45,334 nucleotides of DNA. It comes from Thermoanaerobacter thermocopriae JCM 7501 (lineage in GTDB: Bacteria > Bacillota > Thermoanaerobacteria > Thermoanaerobacterales > Thermoanaerobacteraceae). Positions 9,319 to 19,238 of this stretch are shown piece after piece; the first letter of the stretch is position 1, and each line of letters opens with the position of its first letter. Under the pieces are notes generated by a model, which was given only the letters and a program-made list of their open reading frames with translations, was not told the origin of the DNA and did no database searches. The position numbers were made by a program, and so were the translations under genes. The stretch lies in the NCBI RefSeq assembly GCF_001310975.1, contig NZ_BAZY01000018.1, positions 1-45,334 of the forward strand, in the 5' to 3' direction.

Positions 9319-10388
9319 TTAATTTAGATTCACATTCTTGAGTTTTTCTGCCTGGTCATTTAAAATTAAAGCATCTATAATTTCGTCCAAATCCCCATCA
9401 AGAACTTCTTGTAATCTATATAAAGTCAAACCTATTCTGTGGTCAGTAACTCTGCCTTGAGGAAAATTATAAGTCCTTATCCTCTCGCTCCTTTCTCCCG
9501 TACCTACTTGAGACTTCCGTACCTCAGCAATTTCTTTTTGTTGCTCTTGTAGAGCCATTTCATAAAGCTTTGCTCGCAAATTTTAAGAGCTCTTTCTCTA
9601 TTTTGAAGTTGTGACCTTTCATCCTGGCAAGTTACCACAATTCCTGTCGGAATATGTGTAACTCTAACTGCAGAATCTGTTGTATTTACACTCTGTCCTC
9701 CATGGCCACCAGATCTGAATACATCTATCCTTATATCATTTGGATTTATCTCTACATCAACTTCCTCAACCTCAGGCAAAACTGCCACTGTAGCAGTAGA
9801 AGTGTGAATTCTTCCTCCTGCTTCAGTGGTTGGAACCCTTTGAACCCTGTGAACACCACTTTCGTACTTCAACCTGCTGTATGCTCCTTTGCCAGAAATA
9901 TTCAAAATTACTTCCTTAAATCCTCCAATATCTGTTTCATTTGAGCTCATTATTTCCACTTTCCACCCTTTTTTCTCCGCATACATGGAATACATCCTAA
10001 AAAGGTCATGGGCAAAAAGAGCTGCCTCTTCTCCTCCTGCTCCTGCCCTAATCTCCATTATGACGTTTTTCTCATCATTTGGATCTTTTGGTATTAATAG
10101 AATTTTTATCTCCTCTAATAATTCTTCTTTTTTTTCTTCTAAATGAGAAAGCTCTTCCTCCGCCATTTCCCTAAGTTCTTTTTCATCAGACAATAATAAT
10201 TCTTTTGTAGAATTTATATCTTCGACAACTTTTTTGTATTCCCTATATTTTAACACAATCTCCTCAATAGCCGCATGCTCTTTCACATATTTTCTCCACT
10301 CGCCTACATTTGAAATAATGTTAGGATCACTTATCTTCTGACTTAATTCTACATATCTATCTTCTATTGCTTGTAATTTATCAATCAT
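9319..10388 (-). CDS. prfA: peptide chain release factor 1, frameshifted here
   Basis: RF1 ends translation at UAG and UAA. The N-terminal coiled-coil domain, the tripeptide region (PTT in [14 protein letters not shown], fitting the RF1-type PxT motif) and the universal GGQ catalytic motif ([10 protein letters not shown]) are all present. The frame breaks after ERALKI near 9578-9580, where a run of four identical bases seems to have lost one. Restoring it gives [20 protein letters not shown] and a 356-residue protein, the normal length. Two ATG codons in tandem follow GAGGTG; the second (10388) has the better spacing. prmC, whose product methylates this GGQ glutamine, lies directly upstream in the same operon. 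Confidence 0.94.
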
Positions 10389-10436
10389 CATCTCACCTCA
10401 AAGATTGATTATACCACATATTATCTTTTGTGAAAA

Positions 10437-11274
10437 CTATAGCTTATGCTCCGCTATTATCACCCTATCAATACCCGCTAAATCTTTAATTATTTCAACA
10501 TCTTTAAATCCACTTTCTTCTAAAAGAGTAGTTACTTCCTCTTTCTGACTATATCCTATCTCAAAACCAATTTTTCCACCCGATTTTATATAAAAAGGAG
10601 CTTCTCTTATAATCTTTTTGTAGAAAAAAAGTCCGTCTTCTCCTCCATCTAACGCCACAATAGGTTCTTTTTTTACTTCTTCCTGCAATAGCTCAATTTC
10701 TCTTTTTTTAATATAGGGAGGATTTGACACAATAAAGTCAAATTTTAAATTTGGCGGAAGATTACAAAAAAGGTCACTTTCTATAAAGAATATTCTATCT
10801 AAAACCCCTTGCTTTTTTGCATTATGCTTTGCAATTTCAATAGCTTTTTTACTGATATCAACCGCATACACAGTACAATCCGGAAAATATTTAGCTATGC
10901 TTACAGCTATGGCACCACTTCCCGTGCCAATATCTAAAACTACATCTCCCCTTTTTAACCTTTTTAATGCTTCTTCTACAAGAATTTCTGTTTCTGGTCG
11001 GGGTATTAACACATTTTCATCCACAAAAAATTCTAACCCCATAAAATATTGTTTTTTTACAATATATTGATAAGGTATATGAGATTTTCTCATATTTACA
11101 AATTCTAAAAAGCGTTCCAATTGTTCCTTAGATATTTCCTCTTCTCTTCTAAGAAAAAGAGCAGTTCTATTAATTTTAAAACAGTGGCTAAAAGCAATTC
11201 AGCTTCAAGCTAGGATTATCGCATACCCCTTTTAACTCTTTTGCCCCCCAATTTATTGCCTCATATACTTTCAA
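10437..11274 (-). CDS. prmC: release factor glutamine methyltransferase (PrmC/HemK), two frameshifts here
   Basis: PrmC uses S-adenosylmethionine to methylate the GGQ glutamine of release factors. The C-terminal 227 residues are intact: substrate strand PYQYIVKKQYFMGL, SAM-binding VLDIGTGSGAIAVSIA and catalytic SNPPYIKK. The N-terminal domain lies upstream in other frames. From a TTG start at 11274, preceded by GGGAGG, the frame reads KVYEAINWGAKELKG. Missing bases near 11207 and in the run at 11174-11177 must be restored to reach LFLRREEEISKEQLERF. The corrected protein has 279 residues, the family length. The start overlaps the end of yqhQ by 14 bases, suggesting coupled translation. Confidence 0.9.
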
Positions 11275-12186
11275 ATTCTTGTCCTCCCTCATCTTCTAAA
11301 ACACTTTTAAGCGATGCAATAGCAACTTCTAATTGGCTGTCATCTGGCTCTCTTGTAGTAAGCTTTTGTAACAGCAAGCCAGGATAAATAAAAACCCTTA
11401 TTATTTTATTGTCACTTCGCCCTGCTAATTTTATTATTTCATAAGATATACCAGCAACTACAGGAAGCAAAAGAATTCTACTAAGTATCCTTATATAAAG
11501 AGTAGGCCATTTTAAAAAAGAAAAAACTATTATAGAGACTATCATGACTATGAAGAGGAAATTTGTCCCACAACGTGGGTGTAAAGTAGTATATTTGCGG
11601 GCATTTTCCACTGTCAATTCCTCTTCATGCTCAAGGCAATGAATAGCTTTATGCTCTGCCCCATGATACTCGAATATTCTTTTTATATCTTTCATCTGTG
11701 ATATTAATACAAGATACAAAATAAAAATAGCAACTCTTAACAATCCTTCGACAAAATTTATAACTACAGTATTTTTTGTAAACAATTTGATATAATCGCT
11801 ACATATGTCGGCCCAATAAAAAATATGATAATTGATAAAATTAAAGATATAACGACAGAAAAATACATCAAAATATCCTCTAACTTATCTCCAAAAACTT
11901 TTTGTAAAAATAAGTCAAATTTTGAAATATTTTCTTCATCTTTTTCTTCAAAAAGTTCTGCAGAATAAGTAAGGCTTTTAATACCTACAATAAGAGAATC
12001 AAAAAGAGCAAAAGTACCTCTTATAAAAGGCAATGAAAAAAATTTATTCCTTTTAGTCAAAGGTTTTACATACTCTTTCTTTATAATTATTTCATCTCCT
12101 TTTCTTACAGCTGTCGCTACGCTGTTGTGTCCTCTCATCATAACTCCTTCAATTACCGCTTGACCACCTATATCAGTTTTCTTCAT
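11261..12186 (-). CDS. DUF1385 (YqhQ-type) membrane protein, frameshifted here
   Basis: This is a conserved membrane protein of unknown biochemical function, common in Firmicutes and some phototrophs. Its hallmarks are GGQAVIEGVMMRG at the N-terminus and YHGAEHKAIHCLE and LHPRCGTNFLF in the second half, with about four or five membrane helices between and after them. The two halves lie in different frames. One missing base near 11796 explains this and gives the join PTYVANYIKLFTKN and 308 residues. AGAGGTG stands before the ATG at 12186. It always neighbours prmC-prfA in clostridia, but the link to translation termination is unexplained. Confidence 0.88.
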
Positions 12187-12201
12187 CTTCACACCTCTTT
12201 T

Positions 12202-12783
12202 CTAGGTACGGGGAACTTCATGGCATTTTCGACACCTTGCCTCATATGTTTCGTACGCCCCTACTAAAATGATTGAGTCATCATACCTTGCAGGTTTTCC
12301 ATTGATAAGCCTTTGAGTGCGAGTAGCAGGATTGCCACATTTCACACATATAGCTGTCAACTTATCCACGGACTCCGCAATTGCCATTACATCAGGAGTA
12401 GGGCCAAAAGGTTCTCCCCTAAAATCCATATCCAACCCAGCACAAATGACTCTTTTACCTAAATCTGCAATTTCCCTTACAACATCCACAAGTAAATGAT
12501 CAAAAAACTGAATTTCATCAATTGCGATAACATCTGTGTCTTCTTCTAAATGCTCAATTATTTCAGATGCCTTTACTACACTAATAGCATTTATATTAGT
12601 GCCATTGTGGGATACCACTTTGTCAATAGAATATCTATCATCAATGGCCGGTTTAAAGACTTGTACTTTTTGTTTGGCAATTTGTGCCCTTTTAATCCTT
12701 CTTATTAGTTCTTCACTTTTACCGCTAAACATAGGACCAACTATAACTTCTATAAAGCCATGATCTAATGAACCGTATATCAT
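12202..12783 (-). CDS. tdk: thymidine kinase
   Basis: The enzyme phosphorylates thymidine to dTMP with ATP in nucleotide salvage. The 193-residue type II kinase shows the P-loop [14 protein letters not shown], the Walker B segment AIDEIQFF, the substrate lid [12 protein letters not shown] and a zinc site made by CVKCGNP and CRKCHEV. The ATG at 12783 is preferred to a further-upstream start because AAGGTGG lies 6 bases before it and the protein then starts like its relatives ([14 protein letters not shown]). It begins the tdk-yqhQ-prmC-prfA unit, just after the rpmE terminator. Confidence 0.95.
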   Translation of the reverse strand: MIYGSLDHGFIEVIVGPMFSGKSEELIRRIKRAQIAKQKVQVFKPAIDDRYSIDKVVSHNGTNINAISVVKASEIIEHLEEDTDVIAIDEIQFFDHLLVDVVREIADLGKRVICAGLDMDFRGEPFGPTPDVMAIAESVDKLTAICVKCGNPATRTQRLINGKPARYDDSIILVGAYETYEARCRKCHEVPRT

Positions 12784-12807
12784 AAAAACCACCTTTCTTA
12801 ATGTCAA

Positions 12808-12845
12808 ATTAAAAACAAAAGGTTAGAGTCTTCTCCACTCTAACC
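12808..12845 (-). terminator. intrinsic terminator after rpmE
   Basis: The 9-bp stem GGTTAGAGT/ACTCTAACC is followed on the minus strand by TTTTGTTTTT, directly after the rpmE stop. It separates rho-rpmE from tdk. Confidence 0.88.
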
Positions 12846-12851
12846 CCCAGA

Positions 12852-13061
12852 TTATTTTTCTTCTAAATTAAATCTCTTCCTAAATCTTTCAACTCTTCCA
12901 CCAGTATCCACAATCTTCTGCTGGCCTGTAAAGAAAGGATGGCATTTGGAACATATTTCTACTCTAATTTCTTTCTTTGTAGAACCTGTTATAAAAGTAT
13001 TTCCACATGCACACCTTACAACCGCATCATGATAATAGGTAGGATGTATATTCGGTTTCAC
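12852..13061 (-). CDS. rpmE: 50S ribosomal protein L31, zinc-binding type
   Basis: This is a 69-residue ribosomal large-subunit protein. The sequence [20 protein letters not shown] and the later [15 protein letters not shown] are typical. The CxxC pairs mark the zinc-containing (C+) form, as opposed to the zinc-free paralogue used under zinc limitation. The start is a GTG at 13061, chosen because AGAGGTG lies 6 bases upstream and the protein then starts as in relatives. It follows rho by about 60 bases, the arrangement conserved across Firmicutes. Confidence 0.95.
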   Translation of the reverse strand: MKPNIHPTYYHDAVVRCACGNTFITGSTKKEIRVEICSKCHPFFTGQQKIVDTGGRVERFRKRFNLEEK

Positions 13062-13123
13062 AGCTTTCACCTCTTTCGCCCAAAACTCATACGGAGAAAT
13101 TATAACACAAGTTATGCACAATA

Positions 13124-14649
13124 TCAAGATTTATATAATTGTGCTCTTATCATATTTATAAACTCTGCATTAGATTTAGTTCGTATTAATTTTTCAATTA
13201 ACATCTCTGTAACCTCTGTAGCAGGTAAATTCGACATAGCTTTTCTTAATATCCACATGGCCTCCAATTCTTCTTTAGTAAGCAGCAATTCTTCCTTTCT
13301 TGTACCCGATTTGTATATATCAATAGCAGGGAATATTCTTCTTTCCTGTAATTTTCTGTCAAGATGAAGTTCCATATTACCTGTTCCCTTAAATTCTTCA
13401 AATATAACATCATCCATACGACTTCCCGTTTCAATCAAAGCAGTAGCAGGATAGTTAAACTCCCACCTTCTTCTATATTCCTGGCTGCTCCGAAAAATCT
13501 TTTCGGAGGATGTAATGCAGAAGGGTCAATACCACCAGAAAGAGTTCTTCCTGAAGGAGGTGTAACAAGATTATAAGCTCTCGCCAACCTAGTAATACTA
13601 TCTAAAAGAATCACCACATCCTTTTTATACTCTACAAGTCTTTTAGCATGTTCTAATACCATTTCAGCCACTTTGATATGATGTTCTGGCGGTTCATCAA
13701 AAGTAGAATACACTACTTCTCCTTTTATAGAGCGTTTCATGTCAGTCACTTCTTCAGGTCGTTCATCAATTAAAAGCACTATGAGAATAACTTCTGGATG
13801 GTTATGTGAAATGCTATTGGCAATTTGCTTAAGTAAAGTTGTTTTTCCTGCTTTTGGCGGTGCAACAATCATACCTCTTTGCCCTTTACCTATAGGAGCA
13901 ATAATATCTACCAATCTCATAGAAAATTCTGTAGGGGATGTTTCTAATCTCAGTTTTTCATTAGGAAAAATAGGAGTCAATTCATCAAAAGGAATCCTTT
14001 TCTTGGCATTTTCGGGATCTTCACCATTTATAGATTCCACATAAAGAATCGCAGAATACTTTTCCCCTTCTCGAGGAATCCTTGTAATCCCTCGTACTTT
14101 GTCGCCAACTTTTAAGCCAAAGCGTCTTATTTGGGATTGAGAAATATATATATCTTTAGGTCCCTGAACAAAGTTTTCAACTCTTAAAAATCCGTAACCA
14201 TCTGGCAAAATATCAAGAATGCCTTCTGCCACTACATCACCTTGCGTCTGTATAAGTTCTTTTAAAGGGTCAGAAAGTTCTTTAACAATTGGCAAAATAT
14301 CTTTTGCAGAAATTGTTTGAGCTTGTAAGCCATTTGCGGCATTTTCAGCACTAATAGATTTTACATGGCCATTTCTCGATACATTAGAATCGTAATTTAA
14401 AGTGCCATCTGTATTTTTCTCTGCTGCACTTTCGTGTAACTTTTGAGTTTGCCTTTCATTTAAACCTTCTTCTTTTTTGTTATCCTTTTGAATTAAATTT
14501 TTTTCATTTGCTTGATTAGCTTTTTCTAAAATTTTTTCTTTTAGCTCTTGTTTTCTGTATTTCGTAATACTTTTAATACCTAACTTCTTCGCTATTTCTC
14601 TTAGTTCCATCAAACTTAAATTTTCCAAAGTATTAATATCAAAATCCAA
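13124..14649 (-). CDS. rho: transcription termination factor Rho, frameshifted here
   Basis: Rho is a hexameric RNA-dependent ATPase that releases RNA polymerase at Rho-dependent terminators. From the N-terminus it has the Rho-N helical domain ([14 protein letters not shown]), a Lys/Glu/Asn-rich insert (about residues 40-110), the RNA-binding OB fold ([10 protein letters not shown]), Walker A ([13 protein letters not shown]), Walker B ([14 protein letters not shown]) and the Q/R-loop region [13 protein letters not shown]. The frame breaks near 13448 after SLTI. One restored base continues it as [22 protein letters not shown], giving 508 residues. The start is the TTG at 14649, with GGGAGGTG 5 bases before it. 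A promoter lies 190 bases upstream. Confidence 0.95.
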
Positions 14650-14840
14650 AAGTACACCTCCCAAAATAATAATTTTAACAAATCAAGTCTTCACTACCTC
14701 ATTTTAAAAAAGTGCAACAGGGAAGTTACTTAGAGGATAAAAATGTGGCTTTAAGCAAACATACTTTTCGCAAAAGATACTTATTATTAAAAACACAAAA
14801 AGAAAATGTTAAAAGAAATGAATACGTATAATCTTATTCT

Positions 14841-14869
14841 ATTTTATTTATATTTTTTTGGAATGTCAA
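14841..14869 (-). promoter_or_regulatory. sigma-A type promoter for rho-rpmE
   Basis: TTGACA at 14864-14869, 17-base spacer, TAAAAT at 14841-14846 on the minus strand. The leader to the rho start is about 185 bases. In other bacteria rho leaders mediate autoregulation. I see no clear hairpin or leader peptide in this one. Confidence 0.8.
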
Positions 14870-14922
14870 GTAGTTATTTTCAGTTCCAAATTTATAATTG
14901 ACAATTTGTAGAAAATTTATAC

Positions 14923-14954
14923 ATAAAAAATAAAAGCAGGTGAAAGCCTGCTTT
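14923..14954 (-). terminator. intrinsic terminator after fba
   Basis: The 8-bp stem AAAGCAGG/CCTGCTTT is followed by TATTTTTTAT on the minus strand, directly after the fba stop. Confidence 0.88.
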
Positions 14955-14957
14955 AGA

Positions 14958-15809
14958 TTATGCTTTTCCTGCTGCGCCAAACAAAATCATTTTTTGCTTA
15001 ATTACTTCTTTCATCGCATCTTTGCAAGGACCTAAAATTTTTCTGGGGTCATACACTTCACTATCTTTTTCTATAAGTTCTCTCAATCTTCTTGCAAATG
15101 CTTGTCTTATATCAGTATCTATATTTATCTTATTTATGCCCAGACTCACTGCTTTTTTTATAGCCTCTTCAGGAACTCCTGAAGCCCCGTGTAAAACTAA
15201 AGGAATATTAAGCATTTCTTTTATCTTTTTAAGTCTGTCAAAATCAAGCTTAGGTTCTCCTTTGTAAGGCCCATGAGCTGTCCCGATAGCTATAGCTAAA
15301 TAATCTATTCCCGTTTCTTTTGCAAATTTTAAAGCTTCTTCTGGGTCTGTCATAGCCGCTTCTCTTTCATCTACTGTTATGTTATCCTCTGTACCACCAA
15401 TTTTCCCGATTTCAGCTTCAACAGAAACCCCCATTCCGTGAGCAATTTCTACTACAGTTTTCGTCACTTTTATATTTTCTTCGAGGGCCAATTTTGAGGC
15501 ATCCATCATTACAGAAGTCCAACCATTTCTTAAACATTTCATGACCGTATTGAAATCTGTACCGTGGTCAAGGTGAAGAGCAACTGGAACTGAAGCTTTT
15601 TCAGCCATTGTTCTAACAATAGACGAAATCGTCTCAATACCAGCATATTTAAGCCCACCTTCACTGACTTGTATTATAACTGGTGATTTAGTCTCTTCTG
15701 CTGCTTCCACAATAGCTTGAGTAATTTCTAAATTACTGGTGTTAAAAGCTCCAACTGCATATCCTTCTTTATGGGCTTTTTCTAATATCTCTATACCTGT
15801 TACTAACAT
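14958..15809 (-). CDS. fba: class II fructose-1,6-bisphosphate aldolase
   Basis: This zinc-dependent aldolase splits fructose-1,6-bisphosphate to DHAP and glyceraldehyde-3-phosphate in glycolysis and works in reverse in gluconeogenesis. From the chosen start it has 283 residues, the family length. VGAFNTSN, the metal site ALHLDHGTDF, the second zinc ligand region VEAEIGKIGG, and the phosphate-binding LHGASGVP and NKINIDTDIR are visible. The ATG at 15809 is preferred because AAAGGAG lies 9 bases upstream. It has its own promoter and terminator. The neighbour order spo0F-like, fba, rho matches Bacillus. Confidence 0.95.
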   Translation of the reverse strand: MLVTGIEILEKAHKEGYAVGAFNTSNLEITQAIVEAAEETKSPVIIQVSEGGLKYAGIETISSIVRTMAEKASVPVALHLDHGTDFNTVMKCLRNGWTSVMMDASKLALEENIKVTKTVVEIAHGMGVSVEAEIGKIGGTEDNITVDEREAAMTDPEEALKFAKETGIDYLAIAIGTAHGPYKGEPKLDFDRLKKIKEMLNIPLVLHGASGVPEEAIKKAVSLGINKINIDTDIRQAFARRLRELIEKDSEVYDPRKILGPCKDAMKEVIKQKMILFGAAGKA

Positions 15810-15877
15810 TAGCAACAACTCCTTTACTACAACTGATTTTAAAATGCTGCCCAAATATTATATAACATTACTTTTTC

Positions 15878-15906
15878 ATTATAGCATTTGTTTAAAGCTA
15901 GCACAA
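15878..15906 (-). promoter_or_regulatory. sigma-A type promoter for fba
   Basis: TTGTGC at 15901-15906, 17-base spacer, perfect TATAAT at 15878-15883 on the minus strand, about 60 bases before the fba start. Confidence 0.7.
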
Positions 15907-15910
15907 GAAA

Positions 15911-15938
15911 AATATAAAAAGGTACAAACGTACCTTTT
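15911..15938 (-). terminator. intrinsic terminator after the spo0F-like gene
   Basis: The stem AAAAGGTAC/GTACCTTTT with a 4-base loop is followed on the minus strand by TTTATATTTTT, 8 bases past the stop codon. Confidence 0.85.
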
Positions 15939-15945
15939 ACAAACA

Positions 15946-16296
15946 TTATACAATCATTTCCTGCTTTAAGTTCTCATAAACTAAATTCCTTAGTGCTATT
16001 ATGTCAAAAGGTTTAGATATAAAAGGAAATTCCGTAAAAGGTTCTTGTGGCTCATCAGCTGACATTATAATACCTTTCATGTTTGGATAGATACTCTTAA
16101 CTTTTTTAATAATTTTTAACATATCTTTTGCCATGTGTAAATCAAATAGTCCTATATCGGGTCTAAATTTCTCTATCTCTCTGTTAAAAAGGCTAATATC
16201 ACTATAGGACCTTACTTCATGTCCATCCATTGTGAAAATTTCTTCTATTAAACTACAGATTCCCTTATTATCGTCTAAAACTAAAATCCTACTCAT
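15946..16296 (-). CDS. stand-alone response-regulator receiver protein, Spo0F-like
   Basis: This is a single receiver domain of 116 residues with no output domain. The acidic pair is in LVLDDNKG, the phosphorylatable Asp in IGLFDLHM, the switch Ser (in place of Thr) in IIMSADEP, and the conserved Lys in FISKPFDI. The KPFDI ending and the position next to fba resemble B. subtilis spo0F, the relay protein between sporulation kinases and Spo0B. Many clostridia lack Spo0F and phosphorylate Spo0A directly, so a relay role is not certain. The ATG at 16296 follows AAAGGTGG at 7 bases. Confidence 0.8.
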   Translation of the reverse strand: MSRILVLDDNKGICSLIEEIFTMDGHEVRSYSDISLFNREIEKFRPDIGLFDLHMAKDMLKIIKKVKSIYPNMKGIIMSADEPQEPFTEFPFISKPFDIIALRNLVYENLKQEMIV

Positions 16297-16589
16297 TTTA
16301 TTGCCACCTTTTACACCTATAAATGTTTGTTTTAACACACAATAAATAATATTCTACAAAAAAATAAATATTCCTCTCTTAAAATCAAAATTTTATTAAA
16401 AAATTTACGAATTGGCAATTTCTATTGCTTTATCTATAATTTTGTCACCAATCTCTATTCTAATAAATCTAAATTTTCTTTAGTTTTCATTCAATGTTAT
16501 TAATTTATATTCTCCTCTAATGCTGATAGTCTTTATTTCTGCTTACATTTTCTTTTTACAAAAGCAAAATAATTGTAGAAAAATAAAAA
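16297..16589. other. intergenic stretch without a confident gene
   Basis: This AT-rich gap lies between the spo0F-like gene and the rnf terminator. On the minus strand about 16430-16545 reads as short coding-like pieces (KAEIKTISIRGEYKLITLNEN and, in another frame, KENLDLLE) but has stops in every frame and no good start, even allowing one indel. It may be a degraded small gene. I do not call it a gene. Confidence 0.3.
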
Positions 16590-16609
16590 AGAGCCTAGTT
16601 ATAGGCTCT
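16582..16609 (-). terminator. intrinsic terminator after the rnf operon
   Basis: The stem AGAGCCTA/TAGGCTCT with a 4-base loop is followed on the minus strand by TTTTTTATTTTT, just past the rnfB stop codon. Confidence 0.88.
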
Positions 16610-16612
16610 AAA

Positions 16613-17426
16613 TTATTGCGCTTTCTCGTTGACCTGCTTTAGACTGGAAAATATGGAGCCTGTAGGACATTTTTCGGCACAAATCCCACAATTGGTACAT
16701 TTTTCATAATTTATCTTTGCTAAATAATTTTCAAAAGTGATTGCTTTTTCGGGGCAACTTCTAACACATATTTGACATCCAATACATCCAACGCTACAAT
16801 AGCCTCTAACTACCTTACCCGGATCATTACTCTTACATTTTATTATCACTTCTTGGTTATAGGGGACAAGCTCAATTATTCCTTTTGGGCAAACCTCTAT
16901 ACATGCTTTGCAAGCTACGCATTTTTCTTTATCTATAACAGCAACTCCATTAATGATTTGAATTGCACCATAATCACAAACATCTACGCAGGTACCACAA
17001 CCCAAACAACCGTATGGGCAAGATTTGCATCCTCCAGCCAATATATTCTGGGCTCTACAGTCCCTTATACCATTATATAGATATTTATCTTTTGCTTTAC
17101 TACGATCTCCTTGGCACAATACAGTGGCTACTTTTCTTTCCACTTCTACATCGTCGACTCCCATTATCTCCGCAATTTTTTTTGCTACAGAATTTCCCCC
17201 AACACTACAAGCATTTACTGGAGCTTTCCCCTCTACAATCGCATTAGCATAGGCATCGCAGCCCGGATATCCGCAAGCTCCGCAGTTTGCACCTGGTAAA
17301 ACTTCTCTTATCTTTTTACTTTTGGATTTGTTTCAAAAGCAAAATTTTAGATGCTAAAGAAAGACTTGACCCAAATAAAAATCCTAATCCACCTAATACT
17401 ACTATTGCATACAATATACCACTCAT
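16613..17426 (-). CDS. rnfB: Rnf complex subunit B, ferredoxin-type Fe-S protein, two frameshifts here
   Basis: RnfB receives electrons from reduced ferredoxin and passes them into the Rnf membrane complex. An N-terminal membrane helix (GILYAIVVLGGLGFLFG) is followed by the four-cysteine cluster domain (GANCGACGYPGCDAYA) and several CxxCxxCxxxCP ferredoxin motifs such as CVACKACIEVCP and CIGCQICVRSCP. Bases appear to be missing in the runs at 17341-17344 and 17313-17317. Restoring both joins the anchor to the cluster domain (KFAFETNPKVKKIREVLPGA or close) and gives 271 residues. AGGAGGT precedes the ATG at 17426. It is the last gene of rnfCDGEAB. Confidence 0.92.
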
Positions 17427-17437
17427 TTTATTACCTC

Positions 17438-18010
17438 CTAAACAAGCCCATTAAATCCCAAAAATGCTATGGATATAAGGCCCGCAGTTATTAATGCGAT
17501 TGGCACGCCCTCCAAAACCTTTGGAACATCTATTATTTCAAGCTTCTCTCTTATTCCGGCCATAAGCAACAATGCTATAGCAAAACCAATAGATGCTCCT
17601 AAGGCATTAAAAATCGTTTCAATCAATGTATAGCCTTCTTGAATATTTAATATGGCAACTCCTAGTACTATACAGTTAGTGGTTATCAATGGAAGATATA
17701 TACCTAATGCACCATAGAGATTGGGACTAGTTTTTTTAAGAAATATTTCAACAAATTGTACTAAAGAAGCTATTACAAGTATAAAAACGATAGTTTGCAA
17801 ATATTCTAAATTTAGTGGAACTAATATCGCGTGATGTATTATATAAGTTATAACTGATGACAGCGTAATTACAAAAGTTACAGCCATACCCATGCCAGTA
17901 GCTGTTTCTGTTTTATTAGATACACCTAAGAAGGGACATATCCCTAAAAAACGGGCAAAAACATAATTGTTTACAAATATTGTATTAATCAATATTATAA
18001 ATATATTCAT
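17438..18010 (-). CDS. rnfA: Rnf complex integral membrane subunit A
   Basis: This 190-residue, six-helix membrane protein belongs to the RnfA/NqrE family. Typical segments are NTIFVNNYVFARFLGICPFLGVSN near the start and GVAILN in the middle. RnfA and RnfE form a pseudo-symmetric pair within the membrane, with conserved Cys residues (here in LGICPFL and TTNCIVLG) that hold a membrane-embedded Fe-S cluster. The start overlaps rnfE by 26 bases, indicating coupled translation. Confidence 0.95.
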   Translation of the reverse strand: MNIFIILINTIFVNNYVFARFLGICPFLGVSNKTETATGMGMAVTFVITLSSVITYIIHHAILVPLNLEYLQTIVFILVIASLVQFVEIFLKKTSPNLYGALGIYLPLITTNCIVLGVAILNIQEGYTLIETIFNALGASIGFAIALLLMAGIREKLEIIDVPKVLEGVPIALITAGLISIAFLGFNGLV

Positions 18011-18635
18011 CTAAAACTTCCTCCTTTGTCCCAGTCTCAGACACTTCTTTTCTCCTTCTAGCATGATTAAAAAGCCCAATCAATATCCCAAGTACAATAA
18101 ACGCTCCTGGTGGCATTATAAAAATTAGTGCTGGTTCAAAACTTGCCCCAAATAGCTGTATTCCAAACAAACTACCAGATCCTAATATCTCTCTTATGCT
18201 TCCCAATATTAATACTGCTAAAGTGTATCCTGCTCCCATGCCTAAACCATCCATTACGGAAGTCAATAAATTATTTTTAGAAGCAAAAGCTTCCGCTCTT
18301 CCTAAAATTATGCAGTTAACAACTATTAAAGGAATAAAAATTCCCAATGCATTGTAAAGAGCAGGAGTATAAGCTTTCATAAACATTTCCACTACAGTAA
18401 CAAAAGTCGCAATAACTACAATAAAAGCTGGAATACGAATTTTATCTGGTATAACTTTTCTTAATAAAGAAACAACTGAATTTGAACCAACTAATACAGC
18501 TGTTACAGCTAATCCCATAGCCAAGCCATTAATTGCTGAAGTAGTTACAGCTAAAACTGAACACATACCTAGTGCTTGGACATATATAGGATTTTCCTTA
18601 ACCAAGCCATTACTAAAGATTTTGGATAATTTCAT
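17985..18635 (-). CDS. rnfE: Rnf complex integral membrane subunit E
   Basis: This roughly 216-residue, six-helix protein is homologous to RnfA and NqrD. Visible features are ENPIYVQALGMCSVLAVT and VNCIILGRAEAFA, the latter including the conserved cysteine shared with RnfA. The ATG at 18635 is chosen because GGAGGG lies 7 bases upstream. The C-terminal tail ends in a charged, cytoplasmic stretch that overlaps the rnfA start. Confidence 0.94.
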   Translation of the reverse strand: MKLSKIFSNGLVKENPIYVQALGMCSVLAVTTSAINGLAMGLAVTAVLVGSNSVVSLLRKVIPDKIRIPAFIVVIATFVTVVEMFMKAYTPALYNALGIFIPLIVVNCIILGRAEAFASKNNLLTSVMDGLGMGAGYTLAVLILGSIREILGSGSLFGIQLFGASFEPALIFIMPPGAFIVLGILIGLFNHARRRKEVSETGTKEEVLDEYIYNID

Positions 18636-18657
18636 TCTTAATCCCTCCACGATTTAA

Positions 18658-19238
18658 CTAATTAGCCAATTTTGAATTATATATTTCCCGCACCATATTT
18701 ACACCACTGACTATTGCATTACTCGTTATAGTTGCACCAGTAAGGGCTTGTATTTCATTATCAGCTTTAGGAGGATGCTTAACAACAACTAATTTGTCAG
18801 CTACAGATTTGCCTTTAAAGCATCGGTGAAGAAGCTCTTAGTTGCATTTGCTCCAAGCCCTGGAGTTTCTTTGTGATTTAAGATTTTGATGCCCGTAATA
18901 TATCCTTTTTTAGAGATACCAACCATAAATTGAATTTCTCCACCATAACCATTAGAAGTAATTTTAAATACATATCCAACAAGAGACGAATTTCCGTCAT
19001 AACCTTCACTAACTTCTAACACATTTTGATTAGAACCAGCAATCTCCTTTAATCGCTTTTCATCTAATGTAACAAAGCTTTCCGCTTCTTGCAATACCTC
19101 TTGTTTTGCTGCATTATTGGCAATTTTCTCTATTTCTGCTATCTTTTTTGAAGTAATTGCATTTGAAACTCCTAATATTACTCCAGCAGCAGCAGTTATT
19201 AAAAGTAAAATTAAACCTATTTTTGCTATCTCCTTCAT
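18658..19238 (-). CDS. rnfG: Rnf complex subunit G, covalent-flavin protein, frameshifted here
   Basis: RnfG has one N-terminal membrane helix (KIGLILLLITAAAGVILG) and an extracytoplasmic FMN-binding domain in which FMN is attached to a threonine. The flavin-site segment LTGATITSNA is present, but only after restoring one base in the run at 18814-18816. The continuous upstream frame stops early after TDALKANL. The corrected protein has 193 residues and ends REIYNSKLAN. Directly abutting rnfD upstream and close to rnfE downstream, it lies in the standard C-D-G-E-A-B order. Confidence 0.92.

Noticed and set aside
9319..9579. A separate small release-factor-like gene
   Set aside because: It is the C-terminal end of prfA displaced by one base, not an independent factor.
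16430..16545. Small gene between the spo0F-like gene and rnf
   Set aside because: Coding-like pieces occur in two frames but stops and a missing start remain even after one correction, and no family was recognised.
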